Notes: a model not told the origin generated them from the sequence alone. A stretch of DNA of 64,000 bases from Dyadobacter luteus (GCF_003383615.1 NZ_QNUL01000019.1:1-64000), one strand, 5' to 3'. Shown: positions 16,279-25,094, numbered from the stretch's first letter. A program made the numbers and translations.

Positions 16279-17321
16279 AAACAATCCTCGAAACAGATCA
16301 GGGCGGACTGAAACAAATTTGGGCAAACTTTAAGGAACAAAACCCGAAAACGAGAATCAGGGACGCTGCCCGCGAATTAAGTACAACTGAAGCAGAATTG
16401 GTTGCTACCGGACTGGGAGAAAATGTGGTCTTGTTGCACGGCGATTTCAGGGAATTGTTAAAAGAAGTGGGAACTCTCGGCCACGTAATGGCGCTTACGC
16501 GTAATGATCATGTTGTTCATGAGCGCAAGGGTGTTTATGAAAATGTATCTTTCAATAACCACGTTGGTTTGGCATTGGGACCAGATATAGATCTCCGATT
16601 GTTCGTTGGAGACTGGAAATTTGGTTTTGCAGTGAATGAAAATGAGCGTCAGAGCCTGCAGTTTTTTAACAGTGCCGGTGAAGCCGCCCATAAAATTTAC
16701 CTTACTGAAAAAAGTGATAAGGCTGCGTATGAAGCTTTGGTAGAAAAATACAAATCTGAAGATCAGGGCGTTTCATTGGTTATTACTCCGAAAGCAGAGA
16801 AAGCTCCTGAGCCTGAGACGGCACCTGACATTGATGTAGCAGCATTCCAGAAAGAATGGCTTGAACTGAAGGATACCCACGATTTTTTCACATTGTTGAG
16901 AAAATACAAACTGACTCGCAAGCAGGCTTTGAGAAATGCGCCGGAAGGGCATGCATACCGGATTTCCCCTGAAAGTATGAAAGCGGTGTTCGACAATGCT
17001 TCGGAAACACAGGTACCTATTATGGTTTTTGTTTCTAATCCTAACTGTATTCAGATTCACACCGGACCGATCAATAAGATATTTGTAATGGGACCATGGT
17101 TAAATATCATGGATCCGGAGTTCAATCTGCACCTGCGCCAGGATGCGATTGATGAGGCATGGGTAGTGAAAAAACCAAGTGAAGCAGGATTGGTAACAGG
17201 TATTGAGCTGATCGACAAAGACGGAGTGATGTTTAATCAGTTCTTTGGAAAACGTAAGCCAGGTATTCCTGAACTGCCGGAATGGACTAAGCTGGTTGAT
17301 GATTCGGTAACCAGGCTTTAA
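16275..17321 (+). CDS. hmuS: hemin-degrading/heme-trafficking factor HmuS
   Basis: This is a cytoplasmic HemS/HmuS/ChuS-type protein, 348 residues, built from two related halves (about 20-175 and about 195-345). In Proteobacteria the family binds heme after import and either stores or degrades it to release iron. The LVATGLGENVVLLHGDF block in the first half and the FVSNPNCIQIHTGPINKI block in the second are typical. The operon order substrate protein, permease, ATPase, HmuS supports the role. A terminator follows about 75 bp downstream. Confidence 0.9.
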   Translation: MKTILETDQGGLKQIWANFKEQNPKTRIRDAARELSTTEAELVATGLGENVVLLHGDFRELLKEVGTLGHVMALTRNDHVVHERKGVYENVSFNNHVGLALGPDIDLRLFVGDWKFGFAVNENERQSLQFFNSAGEAAHKIYLTEKSDKAAYEALVEKYKSEDQGVSLVITPKAEKAPEPETAPDIDVAAFQKEWLELKDTHDFFTLLRKYKLTRKQALRNAPEGHAYRISPESMKAVFDNASETQVPIMVFVSNPNCIQIHTGPINKIFVMGPWLNIMDPEFNLHLRQDAIDEAWVVKKPSEAGLVTGIELIDKDGVMFNQFFGKRKPGIPELPEWTKLVDDSVTRL

Positions 17322-17397
17322 TAGAAAAGATATAATCGGAATTCCGGTATGCTTTGAAAGCCGGAAACATAAAAAATAATTTCGCCATAGTAATTAG

Positions 17398-17430
17398 AAA
17401 GGGCCTGTCCGACGTGGATGGGTCCTTTTT
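17398..17430 (+). terminator. terminator of the heme operon
   Basis: AAAGGGCC (17398-17405) pairs with GGTCCTTT (17421-17428), with one wobble pair, and an inner TCC/GGA stem lies in the loop. The stem runs into a T-tract. Confidence 0.7.
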
Positions 17431-17496
17431 CATTTTCTCATAATGTTACATTGTTGTTGACTGTGAGTCGAATAGCCATATCAATGTTTTCGACAT

Positions 17497-19383
17497 ATGA
17501 AACTGCGGCTATTTCAGATGATCCGGAATATGGGTTTGCGTTACGTGCTGTTCCAAATAGGATATGCGTTGCAACGCTATTCAGGGTGGTTGATTCTGAA
17601 GTTCCCGCGTCATCAAAATGAGAGAAACTATATATCTCTGGATGACTGGAGGAAGTTGCCGGTTCAGTATGTTTTCAATAATGAATTAGAAAAGAGAGCA
17701 TATGCATATTGCCCCGATAATCTGAAAGCACGTGTTGAATATATCAAAGGTGGTCAAATGCGCTATTTTTCCGCCGAATGGATTCCTTTCTCAGACTGGC
17801 ATACGAATCCCAAAACAGGGTATCGATATAGCGCAACAGATCATTGGAGCAGGATCAAAACAATGGATCCGAAGTCGGGAGACATCAAATATGTATGGGA
17901 AATTTCGCGCTTTACCTTCGTGTATGATTTGATCCGATATGATTTTTACTCCGGTATGGATCAGTCGGAATGGGTTTTTGATAAAATAGGAAACTGGATT
18001 GACTACAATCCGGTTAACTGCGGTCCGAACTGGGTATGCAGTCAGGAAATCAGTTTGAGAGTCATGAACTGGACTTTTGCACTTCAGTATTACAAACATT
18101 CCGATCAGCTGACGGAATCCCGTTTTGATAAAATCATGCATAGTATCCGGCAACAAATACAACACGTGGCTGATAATATCAGTTTTTCTGCCATTACTGT
18201 CCGGAATAATCACATACTAACGGAGAGTCTGGGACTTTATCTTACCGGATTATTATATCCATTTTTCCCTGAGCGTGACGAATGGAAGAAAAAAGGAAGA
18301 GCAGTTTTCGAAAGGGAAATAGCGCATCAGATTGATAAAAACGGAGCCTATATTCAGTTTTCGTTCAACTACCATCGCGTGGCAGTACAATTACTGACAC
18401 TTGCAATACGATTGGCACAGCTGAATCAGGAGTCTTGGTCCGATACAGTATATCAAAAGGCAAAAACCTCGGTATTGTTTCTAAAGGCGTTTCAAGATCA
18501 GAATACCGGTTGGCTTTCCAATTTCGGAAACAACGACGGAGCATTATTTTTCCCATTAACAGAATGCCACTTCCGTGACTATCGCCCTCAACTTGAAGCT
18601 TTGGCAGGTTTACTGGAAATAGAATCGGGATACGGAGTCGGTGCATGGAATGAAGAAAGCTTCTGGATTGGTAATCCGGATCTGCCAAAAGTCAGATCAA
18701 TTCCGGTTGCTGCAACCGGGCCACTTTCGCTGAGTGGATATCACATTTTAAGAGATGCCACTACTCGCACATTTATCCGTTCAGCTACTTACAGGCACAG
18801 GCCGTTTCAATGCGACAATTTGCATCTGGATATTTGGGTCGACGGAGAAAATATCCTGCGTGATGCCGGTACGTATTCCTACAATTCAAATGACACGGAC
18901 AATCAATTTTTTGCAGGAACAAAATCTCACAACACTGTAATGCCAGGAAATTATGATCAAATGCTGAAAGGTCCCGGATTTATCTGGTACAACTGGATTG
19001 GTAAAGGTGAGGGAAGATGGAAAGAAGGACATGAGGATTTTGAATTTGAAGGCTGGTTTGAAGGATTTTGGAAGTTGGGAAAACACATCAGACATCAAAG
19101 AAGGGTGCTAAAGAAGAAAGGTGAATTTTGTTGGCTGGTTGAGGATAGAATGGAAAATGTTCCCGGCGAATTATATATGAACCAGATATGGAATCCGTCG
19201 CAGGCATTTTTCGAGAAATTCAAAATTACCGCCTGTGATGCTGATCAGGTATCCCTTATGCCAGAAATAGTGTCGGGCTGGTATGCGGAGAGTTATGGGA
19301 AAAAGGAAGAGACAAAACAGATTATTTTCCGTACAAAGGGCAGGCTCATCAGAACAATCATTGAGCCCAAATTATCAACATAA
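17497..19383 (+). CDS. heparinase II/III-family protein (polysaccharide-lyase-like)
   Basis: This is a 628-residue protein with an N-terminal helical (alpha/alpha toroid) region and a C-terminal Hepar_II_III beta-sandwich. The latter starts near residue 415, with the family block FQCDNLHLDIWVDGENILRD and AGTYSYN. The family includes lyases for uronic-acid polysaccharides and proteins in capsule or exopolysaccharide clusters. No signal peptide is evident at the chosen ATG. It lies 12 bp upstream of a GT4 enzyme, so a role in surface polysaccharide synthesis or editing is more likely than nutrient breakdown; that is inference. Confidence 0.87.
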   Translation: MKLRLFQMIRNMGLRYVLFQIGYALQRYSGWLILKFPRHQNERNYISLDDWRKLPVQYVFNNELEKRAYAYCPDNLKARVEYIKGGQMRYFSAEWIPFSDWHTNPKTGYRYSATDHWSRIKTMDPKSGDIKYVWEISRFTFVYDLIRYDFYSGMDQSEWVFDKIGNWIDYNPVNCGPNWVCSQEISLRVMNWTFALQYYKHSDQLTESRFDKIMHSIRQQIQHVADNISFSAITVRNNHILTESLGLYLTGLLYPFFPERDEWKKKGRAVFEREIAHQIDKNGAYIQFSFNYHRVAVQLLTLAIRLAQLNQESWSDTVYQKAKTSVLFLKAFQDQNTGWLSNFGNNDGALFFPLTECHFRDYRPQLEALAGLLEIESGYGVGAWNEESFWIGNPDLPKVRSIPVAATGPLSLSGYHILRDATTRTFIRSATYRHRPFQCDNLHLDIWVDGENILRDAGTYSYNSNDTDNQFFAGTKSHNTVMPGNYDQMLKGPGFIWYNWIGKGEGRWKEGHEDFEFEGWFEGFWKLGKHIRHQRRVLKKKGEFCWLVEDRMENVPGELYMNQIWNPSQAFFEKFKITACDADQVSLMPEIVSGWYAESYGKKEETKQIIFRTKGRLIRTIIEPKLST

Positions 19384-19395
19384 GCCAGAGTAGTT

Positions 19396-20625
19396 ATGCG
19401 GATTTTACTTATTCATCAGTTTTTTCTGGAAGACGATAGGGGTGGAGGTGCCCGCTGGAATGAAATGAGCCGGATGTGGGTAGCTTCAGGTCACGAAGTC
19501 ACTGTTCTGGCTGGGATGGCGCATTATATGGGCGGGCAGAGTAGAGTGCGAAAAGATAGATGGTTTTACAGGGAAACGAATAAAGATGGAGTCGAAGTTA
19601 TCCGGTGTTTCGATGTTAGTAACGCGAAGAGAGGGTTTTTGTATAAGCTTGCCGGTTTTATTTCATTTACTATATCGTCCATTTTAGCAGGCGTTTTTCT
19701 GGCAAAAAAGCATTATGAAGTCATTGTTGTGACATCGCCGCCTTTGTTTGTAGGTATATCAGGTTTGATGTTGTCGTGGTGGAAGGGCATTCCGTTTGTG
19801 TTTGAAGTGCGGGACTTATGGCCTGAGTCGGCGATTGAAACAGGGGTTTTGAAAAACACACTGGCTATTCGTTTGGCCTATTGGCTTGAAAACCTGCTTT
19901 ACAAAAAAGCCAGGTTGATTAATGTGCTGACACCCGCATTTCGCACACATCTGACTGAGAAGAAAAAGGTGCATTCTTCTAAAATTATTTACATTCCAAA
20001 TGGTGCCGACTTTCAACTGGCAAACGGCATCAGTCGGGAAATGAATATACCTGAATTCAGAAACAAGTATGGCATGGATGACATGTTCACCATTGTGTAT
20101 GTCGGGGCGCACGGAATCGCCAATGATCTCACCCAGATTTTGGACGCAGCCGAAAGATTAGCAGATCAGTCCATACAATTTCTTCTGATAGGTGATGGTG
20201 AAAAAAAAGAGGACCTCATGGCTGATGCGGCAAATAGAAAATTGAGAAATATCCACTTTATAGATGAAATTCCGAGAAGTGAAGCCTTTCGGTATATATT
20301 GTCCGCTGATATGGGAATTTCAGTTCTGCAAAAAAATGAGGTTTTCAAAACCATTTATTCCAATAAGACCTTTGATTATTTGTCTTGCAGAAAACCTGTA
20401 CTGATGGTGATCGACGGCATATCAAGAAAATTGATCGAAGAGGCCGATGCGGGAGCTTTTGTAAACCCGGGAAATCCTGCTGAACTAGTAGATAAAATTC
20501 TCTATTACAGCGAGAATCGGAATCAGCTCAGGATTCAGGGAGAAAATGGATTTTCATTTGTGAAAGAACATTTTGATCGTACCGGACTGGCCAAAGAATA
20601 TTTGAATTATCTTGTCGGAATCTGA
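19396..20625 (+). CDS. family 4 glycosyltransferase (WbuB/WcaI-like)
   Basis: This is a GT-B fold retaining glycosyltransferase, 409 residues. The acceptor-side N-terminal domain (MRILLIHQFFLEDDRGGGAR, then FEVRDLWPESAIETG at about residues 135-149) matches the WbuB-like group. The donor-side C-terminal GT1 domain carries VYVGAHGIANDL and the late nucleotide-sugar region around SNKTFDYLSCRKPVL. It follows the heparinase-like gene by 12 bp in an apparent two-gene polysaccharide operon. The sugar is unknown. Confidence 0.9.
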   Translation: MRILLIHQFFLEDDRGGGARWNEMSRMWVASGHEVTVLAGMAHYMGGQSRVRKDRWFYRETNKDGVEVIRCFDVSNAKRGFLYKLAGFISFTISSILAGVFLAKKHYEVIVVTSPPLFVGISGLMLSWWKGIPFVFEVRDLWPESAIETGVLKNTLAIRLAYWLENLLYKKARLINVLTPAFRTHLTEKKKVHSSKIIYIPNGADFQLANGISREMNIPEFRNKYGMDDMFTIVYVGAHGIANDLTQILDAAERLADQSIQFLLIGDGEKKEDLMADAANRKLRNIHFIDEIPRSEAFRYILSADMGISVLQKNEVFKTIYSNKTFDYLSCRKPVLMVIDGISRKLIEEADAGAFVNPGNPAELVDKILYYSENRNQLRIQGENGFSFVKEHFDRTGLAKEYLNYLVGI

Positions 20626-20662
20626 AAGCGGGTTTTCGCTTTTTATATCAATTATAGACTTT

Positions 20663-21115
20663 ATGATAAACTTCAGAAATATACATCCCAGAAAACGGGT
20701 TGCCCTTGTTGCTCATGATAATCGCAAAGCGGAGCTTATGGAATGGGCCTATGCAAATCGCGAGATGCTGGCGAAAAATGAGCTGTATGGAACAGGCACC
20801 ACAGGGAAATTACTCGAAGAAACGCTAGATCAGCCGGTGATCAGGTTGCTGAGCGGCCCACTCGGGGGCGACCAGCAGGTAGGTTCTATGATCGCAGAGG
20901 AGAAAATTGATCTGTTGATTTTTTTCTGGGACCCGATGTCAGCGCAACCGCATGATCCTGATGTGAAAGCATTGCTGAGACTATGTGTGGTTTGGAATAT
21001 CCCTGTAGCTTCTAACCGCGCCACTGCCGACTTCATGTTCACTTCACCTTTGATGGACGAAGAATATGTTGCCAGTCAGATTGATTACAGCACGTATTTG
21101 AACCGTAAAGTATGA
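20663..21115 (+). CDS. mgsA: methylglyoxal synthase
   Basis: This enzyme converts dihydroxyacetone phosphate to methylglyoxal plus phosphate, a bypass that relieves sugar-phosphate stress. Hallmark blocks are KRVALVAHDNRK, TGTTGKLLEE, LSGPLGGDQQVG (with the catalytic Asp) and FFWDPMSAQPHDPDVKALLR. I chose ATG at 20663 because it gives the family length of 150 residues and starts just before the conserved region. A TTG at 20612 in the same frame would overlap the preceding glycosyltransferase and add an unsupported extension. Confidence 0.95.
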   Translation: MINFRNIHPRKRVALVAHDNRKAELMEWAYANREMLAKNELYGTGTTGKLLEETLDQPVIRLLSGPLGGDQQVGSMIAEEKIDLLIFFWDPMSAQPHDPDVKALLRLCVVWNIPVASNRATADFMFTSPLMDEEYVASQIDYSTYLNRKV

Positions 21116-21159
21116 ACTGAATTGCTGCCTGGCGGGTTTTCTTTGAAAGCAATTACCCA

Positions 21160-21780
21160 ATGAAAAACGTAGCAGAATTATTCACTTTACCGGTTACAGA
21201 ATCGGCTTACTCCTATGCCGATTATATGTTGTTGATGGAAAAAGTTGTTGCTGAAAACAGAACAACAGGTCCGAACCAGTCTGACGATCTGAGTTATTAT
21301 ACAAAGCTCAACCTGGCACGGATGCAGAGGTTGAATAAAAAAGTGACTATTAGTGAAGAACTGAAAGAGATGGTAGGCCAGATCAGCGTTCCGCAAACTT
21401 GGTATATCCTGACCGAAGCCTGGTGTGGTGATGCTGCACAGAATATTCCTGTGCTGGCAGCTGCGGCACTTTCGAATCCTTCGATTACAGTGAAGTTGTT
21501 GTTGAGAGATGAAAATCCTGAACTGATGGATGCGTACCTCACCAATGGTGGTCGTTCGATTCCAAAACTGATTGCGGTTGATCATGAATTTAATGAGCTT
21601 TTTACTTGGGGACCAAGGCCTGCGGGGGCTCAGGAATTGATGCTGCAACAGAAAGCAAATCCTGCTAAAAGCCTGAAAGAGTTTGTTGAAGATATCCAGC
21701 GCTGGTATATCGCCGACAAAACGGAATCTGTCCAGAAAGAAATGGTAGAGATTCTGGAAGGAGTATTTGCAGAAAAGTAA
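21160..21780 (+). CDS. thioredoxin-fold protein with a single active-site Cys (Thioredoxin_9 type)
   Basis: This is a 206-residue cytosolic protein. The block TEAWCGDAAQNIPVLAAAA (starting at about residue 86) occupies the thioredoxin active-site position, but the usual CxxC reads C-G-D-A, leaving only one Cys. This pattern is typical of the Thioredoxin_9 family as I recall it. A disulfide exchange role is therefore unlikely in the classical sense; function is unknown. It sits 44 bp after mgsA, and its 3' end overlaps the open frame of nuoI. Confidence 0.82.
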   Translation: MKNVAELFTLPVTESAYSYADYMLLMEKVVAENRTTGPNQSDDLSYYTKLNLARMQRLNKKVTISEELKEMVGQISVPQTWYILTEAWCGDAAQNIPVLAAAALSNPSITVKLLLRDENPELMDAYLTNGGRSIPKLIAVDHEFNELFTWGPRPAGAQELMLQQKANPAKSLKEFVEDIQRWYIADKTESVQKEMVEILEGVFAEK

Positions 21781-21799
21781 GTTTTTAACCGGATTAGTC

Positions 21800-21807
21800 T
21801 ATCTTTG
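21800..21807 (+). promoter_or_regulatory. candidate -7 box of nuoI
   Basis: TATCTTTG is an exact TAnnTTTG match, 20 bp after the thioredoxin-like stop codon and 95 bp before the nuoI start chosen here. A -33 element is not clear. Its position inside the open nuoI frame argues against starting nuoI at the earlier TTG (21767). Confidence 0.45.
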
Positions 21808-21901
21808 TAATAGGCTGTTTTTGTCATTATTTTCTTTTAAAAGAGAGCAGACAGATGGTCCGGAGGAACAATTGTGCACCGATTACGAGAGCGTACCAAC
21901 A

Positions 21902-24247
21902 TTGTCTACATACTTCAAAAATATATCAGAAGGGATTAGTACCACGGTTAAAGGCATGCAACTGACTTTACGTCACTTGCTGAAAGCTACCCGGAGGCGT
22001 ACTAAAACAGATATCCGATCGGACAACTTTTTTGATCTACAGGAAGGGCTTGTCACGATGCAATATCCGAAGGAGCCTATAGCGATCCCTGACAACGGGC
22101 GTTACAGGCTTCACAATGAGATGGATGACTGCATTGTATGCGACAAGTGTGTGAAGGTTTGTCCTGTTGATTGTATTGAAATTGAACCCATTAAGGCAAT
22201 TGAAGAGGTAGGCAGAGCTTCCGACGGATCGCCGATTCGTCTGTATGCTGCGCGATTCGATATAGATATGGCTAAATGCTGCTATTGCGGATTGTGTACG
22301 ACTGTTTGTCCTACAGAATGTCTTACAATGACCAAAACCTTCGACTACAGCGAGCTGGATGTGAGGGATATGGTTTATAATTATGCAAATCTGACAGCTG
22401 AGCAAGCCGACGAAAAGCGGATGTTGCTCGAACAATTCCAGAAAGAGAAGGAAGCGTTAAAAGCAGCACAGAAAGCTGGTGCTACTGCTGCACCTGCGGA
22501 AGCTCCAAAAGCAAGGCCTGCATTTAAGCCAACTATTAAGCCTAAAACCGAGGAAGTTGAAGCGAAGGAAGAAACGCCTGTTGCTCCTGCTAAACCTGTG
22601 TTCCAGCCAAGGAAACCGGTTATACCTGTTACAACGAAAGCAGAAGATACTGAACTCCCAATCGAATCAGAAAAGAAACTTGCTCCAAAACTTCCGTTTA
22701 AGCCTTCGATGAAGCCGAAAGCTGAAGCTGCGCCTAGAACAGAGGAAGAATCAACAGCAGAAACAGCTGAGCAACCAATAGCAGCGAAACCAGCTTTCCG
22801 TCCTTCAATGAAGCCCAAGGTAGACGCAGCTCCGAAAGTTGAGGAAGGACTAGCATCGGAAGTACCAACAGAGCCAGTTGCCGCGAAGCCAGCTTTCCGT
22901 CCGACAATGAAACCGAAGGCTGAAGCTGCTCCTAAAATTGAGGAGGAATCAGCACCGGAAGTACCTGTAGAGCCAGTTGCCGCGAAACCAGCTTTTCGTC
23001 CGACGATGAAACCGAAGGCTGATGCTGCTCCGAAAGTTGAGGAAAAATCAGCACCAGAAGTACCAACAGAGCCAGTTGCCGCGAAGCCAGCTTTCCGTCC
23101 GACAATGAAACCGAAGGCTGAAGCTGCTCCTAAAATTGAGGAGGAATCAGCACCGGAAGTACCTGTAGAGCCAGTTGCCGCGAAACCAGCTTTTCGTCCG
23201 ACGATGAAACCGAAGGCTGATGCTGCTCCGAAAGTTGAGGAAAAATCAGCACCAGAAGTACCAACAGAGCCAGTTGCCGCGAAGCCAGCTTTCCGTCCGA
23301 CAATGAAACCGAAGGCTGAAGCTGCTCCTAAAATTGAGGAGGGATCAGCACCGGAAGTACCTGTAGAGCCAGTTGCCGCGAAACCAGCTTTCCGTCCAAC
23401 GATGAAACCAAAGGCTGATGTTGCTCCGAAAGTTGAGGAAGAATCAGCACCAGAAGTGCCAACTGAGCCAGTTGCCGCTAAACCAGCTTTCCGTCCTTCG
23501 ATGAAGCCGAAGGATGATGTTGCTCCTAAAATTGAGGAGGAGCCAGCAGCGGAAGTGCCTGCGGAACCAGTTGCCGCGAAACCAGCTTTCCGTCCGACGA
23601 TGAAACCGAAGGCTGATGTTGCACCGAAAGTGGAGGAACCAACAGCGGAAGTGCCTGCGGAACCAGTTGCCGCTAAACCAGTTTTCCGTCCGACGATGAA
23701 GCCAAAGGCTGATGCAGCTCCTAAAATTGAGGAGGAACCAACAGCGGAAGTGCCTGCGGAACCAGTTGCCGCTAAACCAGCTTTCCGTCCGACGATGAAG
23801 CCAAAGGTTGATGCGGCTCCTAAAATTGAGGAGGAACCAACAGCAGAAGTACGTGTAGAGCCAGTTGCCGCTAAACCAGCTTTCCGTCCGACGATGAAAC
23901 CAAAGGCTGAAGCTGCTCCTGAAGTTGAGGAGGAAACAACTTCAGAAGTACCTGTAGAGCCAGTCGCTGCGAAACCAGCTTTCCGTCCGACAATGAAGCC
24001 GAAGGCTGAAGCTGCTCCTAAAATTGAGGAGGAATCAGCAGCAGAGGTACGTGTAGAGCCAGTAGCTGCGAAACCGGCTTTCCGCCCGACGATGAAGCCG
24101 AAAGTAGCTCCTACCGAAGAAGTAAAAGCGGAAGCAACGGATTCGGAGGAAAAAGCAAATGAAAGTAGTATTGAAAATCCTGATGAGCAGGTGAAAGCCA
24201 AGCCAGCTTTTCGTCCAACGATGAAGCCCAAACCTAAGCAGGATTAA
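21902..24247 (+). CDS. nuoI: NADH-quinone oxidoreductase subunit I (NuoI) with a long repetitive C-terminal extension
   Basis: The N-terminal part is a normal NuoI: an amphipathic start (STYFKNISEGISTTVKGM) followed by two 4Fe-4S motifs. These are CIVCDKCVKVCP (from 22138) and CCYCGLCTTVCP (from 22278), which carry electrons in the peripheral arm of complex I. Standard NuoI ends soon after. Here the protein continues for about 580 more residues of Pro/Ala/Lys/Glu-rich, probably disordered sequence, built from about 17 copies of an F-[RK]-P-x-x-K-P-K motif in 33-residue units. The frame is open back to a TTG at 21767 inside the previous gene. I prefer TTG 21902 because homology begins there and a promoter box lies at 21800. 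nuoJ starts 11 bp downstream, so the tail is translated in an intact operon with no frameshift or stop. Confidence 0.92.
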   Translation: MSTYFKNISEGISTTVKGMQLTLRHLLKATRRRTKTDIRSDNFFDLQEGLVTMQYPKEPIAIPDNGRYRLHNEMDDCIVCDKCVKVCPVDCIEIEPIKAIEEVGRASDGSPIRLYAARFDIDMAKCCYCGLCTTVCPTECLTMTKTFDYSELDVRDMVYNYANLTAEQADEKRMLLEQFQKEKEALKAAQKAGATAAPAEAPKARPAFKPTIKPKTEEVEAKEETPVAPAKPVFQPRKPVIPVTTKAEDTELPIESEKKLAPKLPFKPSMKPKAEAAPRTEEESTAETAEQPIAAKPAFRPSMKPKVDAAPKVEEGLASEVPTEPVAAKPAFRPTMKPKAEAAPKIEEESAPEVPVEPVAAKPAFRPTMKPKADAAPKVEEKSAPEVPTEPVAAKPAFRPTMKPKAEAAPKIEEESAPEVPVEPVAAKPAFRPTMKPKADAAPKVEEKSAPEVPTEPVAAKPAFRPTMKPKAEAAPKIEEGSAPEVPVEPVAAKPAFRPTMKPKADVAPKVEEESAPEVPTEPVAAKPAFRPSMKPKDDVAPKIEEEPAAEVPAEPVAAKPAFRPTMKPKADVAPKVEEPTAEVPAEPVAAKPVFRPTMKPKADAAPKIEEEPTAEVPAEPVAAKPAFRPTMKPKVDAAPKIEEEPTAEVRVEPVAAKPAFRPTMKPKAEAAPEVEEETTSEVPVEPVAAKPAFRPTMKPKAEAAPKIEEESAAEVRVEPVAAKPAFRPTMKPKVAPTEEVKAEATDSEEKANESSIENPDEQVKAKPAFRPTMKPKPKQD
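22510..24238 (+). repeat. nuoI: 99-bp coding repeat array in nuoI
   Basis: Units of 99 bp encode 33 residues of the form EPVAAKPAFRPTMKPK followed by an acidic AEAAPKIEEESAPEVP segment. About 14 regular units lie between 22770 and 24110, with degenerate units on both sides. Acidic and basic stretches alternate along each unit. The edges are more diverged than the centre, as expected for an array that expands by unequal exchange from within. Confidence 0.9.
22877..23272 (+). repeat. nuoI: exact 198-bp tandem duplication inside the nuoI repeat array
   Basis: Bases 22877-23074 and 23075-23272 read the same throughout by eye. Each copy is a pair of 99-bp units, one ending in PEVPV and one in PEVPT. 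A third copy begins at 23273 and diverges after about 70 bp. Identity at synonymous positions points to recent duplication. Confidence 0.85.
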
Positions 24248-24258
24248 CCAGATTCATA

Positions 24259-24780
24259 TTGATGGAAGCAGTTGCATTTTATAGCTTTTCAGTCCTTGCC
24301 ATAGTGTCGGCACTTTTTATATTATTTTCAAAAAACCTCATTTATGGGGCTTTTGCGCTATTTCTTGCATTTCTTGGTGTAGCCGCCCTGTATGTTTTGG
24401 CGGGTGCAGATTTCCTAGCCGTGACGCAGATCATGGTTTACGTAGGCGGGATATTGGTGCTTTTGATCTTTGGTATTATGCTTACCCAAAAGGTTGTAAG
24501 GCAATCTGAGCAGGAAATTCATAACAAAGTGGAGGTACTCACTTCCCGGGGGGTGGCCGGATTTCTCATAGGTTCCGGTATGTTTTTGTTTTTGGGTTAT
24601 ATCATTATTGATGCCCGCTTTAAAATGCAGGGCGAGGTGATCAATACTAACTCTACGATCCGTACGATTGGGGTCGAACTGATGACAAGCCATTTATTGC
24701 CTTTCGAAATTGCTGCCATATTGTTGTTAGTCGCATTAGTGGGTGCTGCCTATCTTGCTCTAAACCGAAATCCTGCCTGA
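24259..24780 (+). CDS. nuoJ: NADH-quinone oxidoreductase subunit J
   Basis: This is a membrane-arm subunit of complex I, 173 residues with five predicted helices. The block LAVTQIMVYVGGILVLLIFGIML is diagnostic for NuoJ. It lies 11 bp after nuoI, and its TGA overlaps the nuoK ATG by one base. Confidence 0.95.
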   Translation: MMEAVAFYSFSVLAIVSALFILFSKNLIYGAFALFLAFLGVAALYVLAGADFLAVTQIMVYVGGILVLLIFGIMLTQKVVRQSEQEIHNKVEVLTSRGVAGFLIGSGMFLFLGYIIIDARFKMQGEVINTNSTIRTIGVELMTSHLLPFEIAAILLLVALVGAAYLALNRNPA

Positions 24781-25091
24781 TGAATACCATACCTCTCGAA
24801 CATTATCTATTTGTTGCTGCAGCATTGTTCTGTATAGGTCTGGCTATATCTATCACCAAAAGGCATTTTATAGGGATTCTGCTAGGTATTGAGCTAATGC
24901 TGAATTCAGTTAATATCAACCTGATTGCTTTTAGCCGGCACGATCCTGAGCGATTGAGCGGACAACTGTTTGCACTTTTTGTAATTGTAGTAGCAGCAGC
25001 GGAAGTGACTGTGGCGTTGGCGATCATTTTACGTGTATATGGGCATTATAAAAGCGTGGATCCGGATGAGGTGAAGGAACTGAAAAATTAG
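24780..25091 (+). CDS. nuoK: NADH-quinone oxidoreductase subunit K
   Basis: This is a small membrane-arm proton-channel subunit of complex I, 103 residues and three helices. The conserved membrane Glu lies in GILLGIELMLNSVNINL, and a second Glu lies in AAAEVTVALAIILRVY. It overlaps nuoJ by one base. No nuoL-N follows here and no nuoA-H precedes, so these subunits must be encoded elsewhere. Confidence 0.96.
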   Translation: MNTIPLEHYLFVAAALFCIGLAISITKRHFIGILLGIELMLNSVNINLIAFSRHDPERLSGQLFALFVIVVAAAEVTVALAIILRVYGHYKSVDPDEVKELKN

Positions 25092-25094
25092 CAA

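Noticed and set aside
22381..24231. A long 616-codon minus-strand frame across the nuoI repeat array
   Set aside because: It is a low-complexity mirror of the repeats (Gly/Ala/Ser/Thr-rich), caused by the biased codons of the plus-strand array; the plus strand has the NuoI Fe-S motifs and an operon partner.
22510..24238. Regularly spaced repeats that could be mistaken for a CRISPR array
   Set aside because: The repeats are direct, contiguous 99-bp coding units without unique spacers and keep one reading frame.
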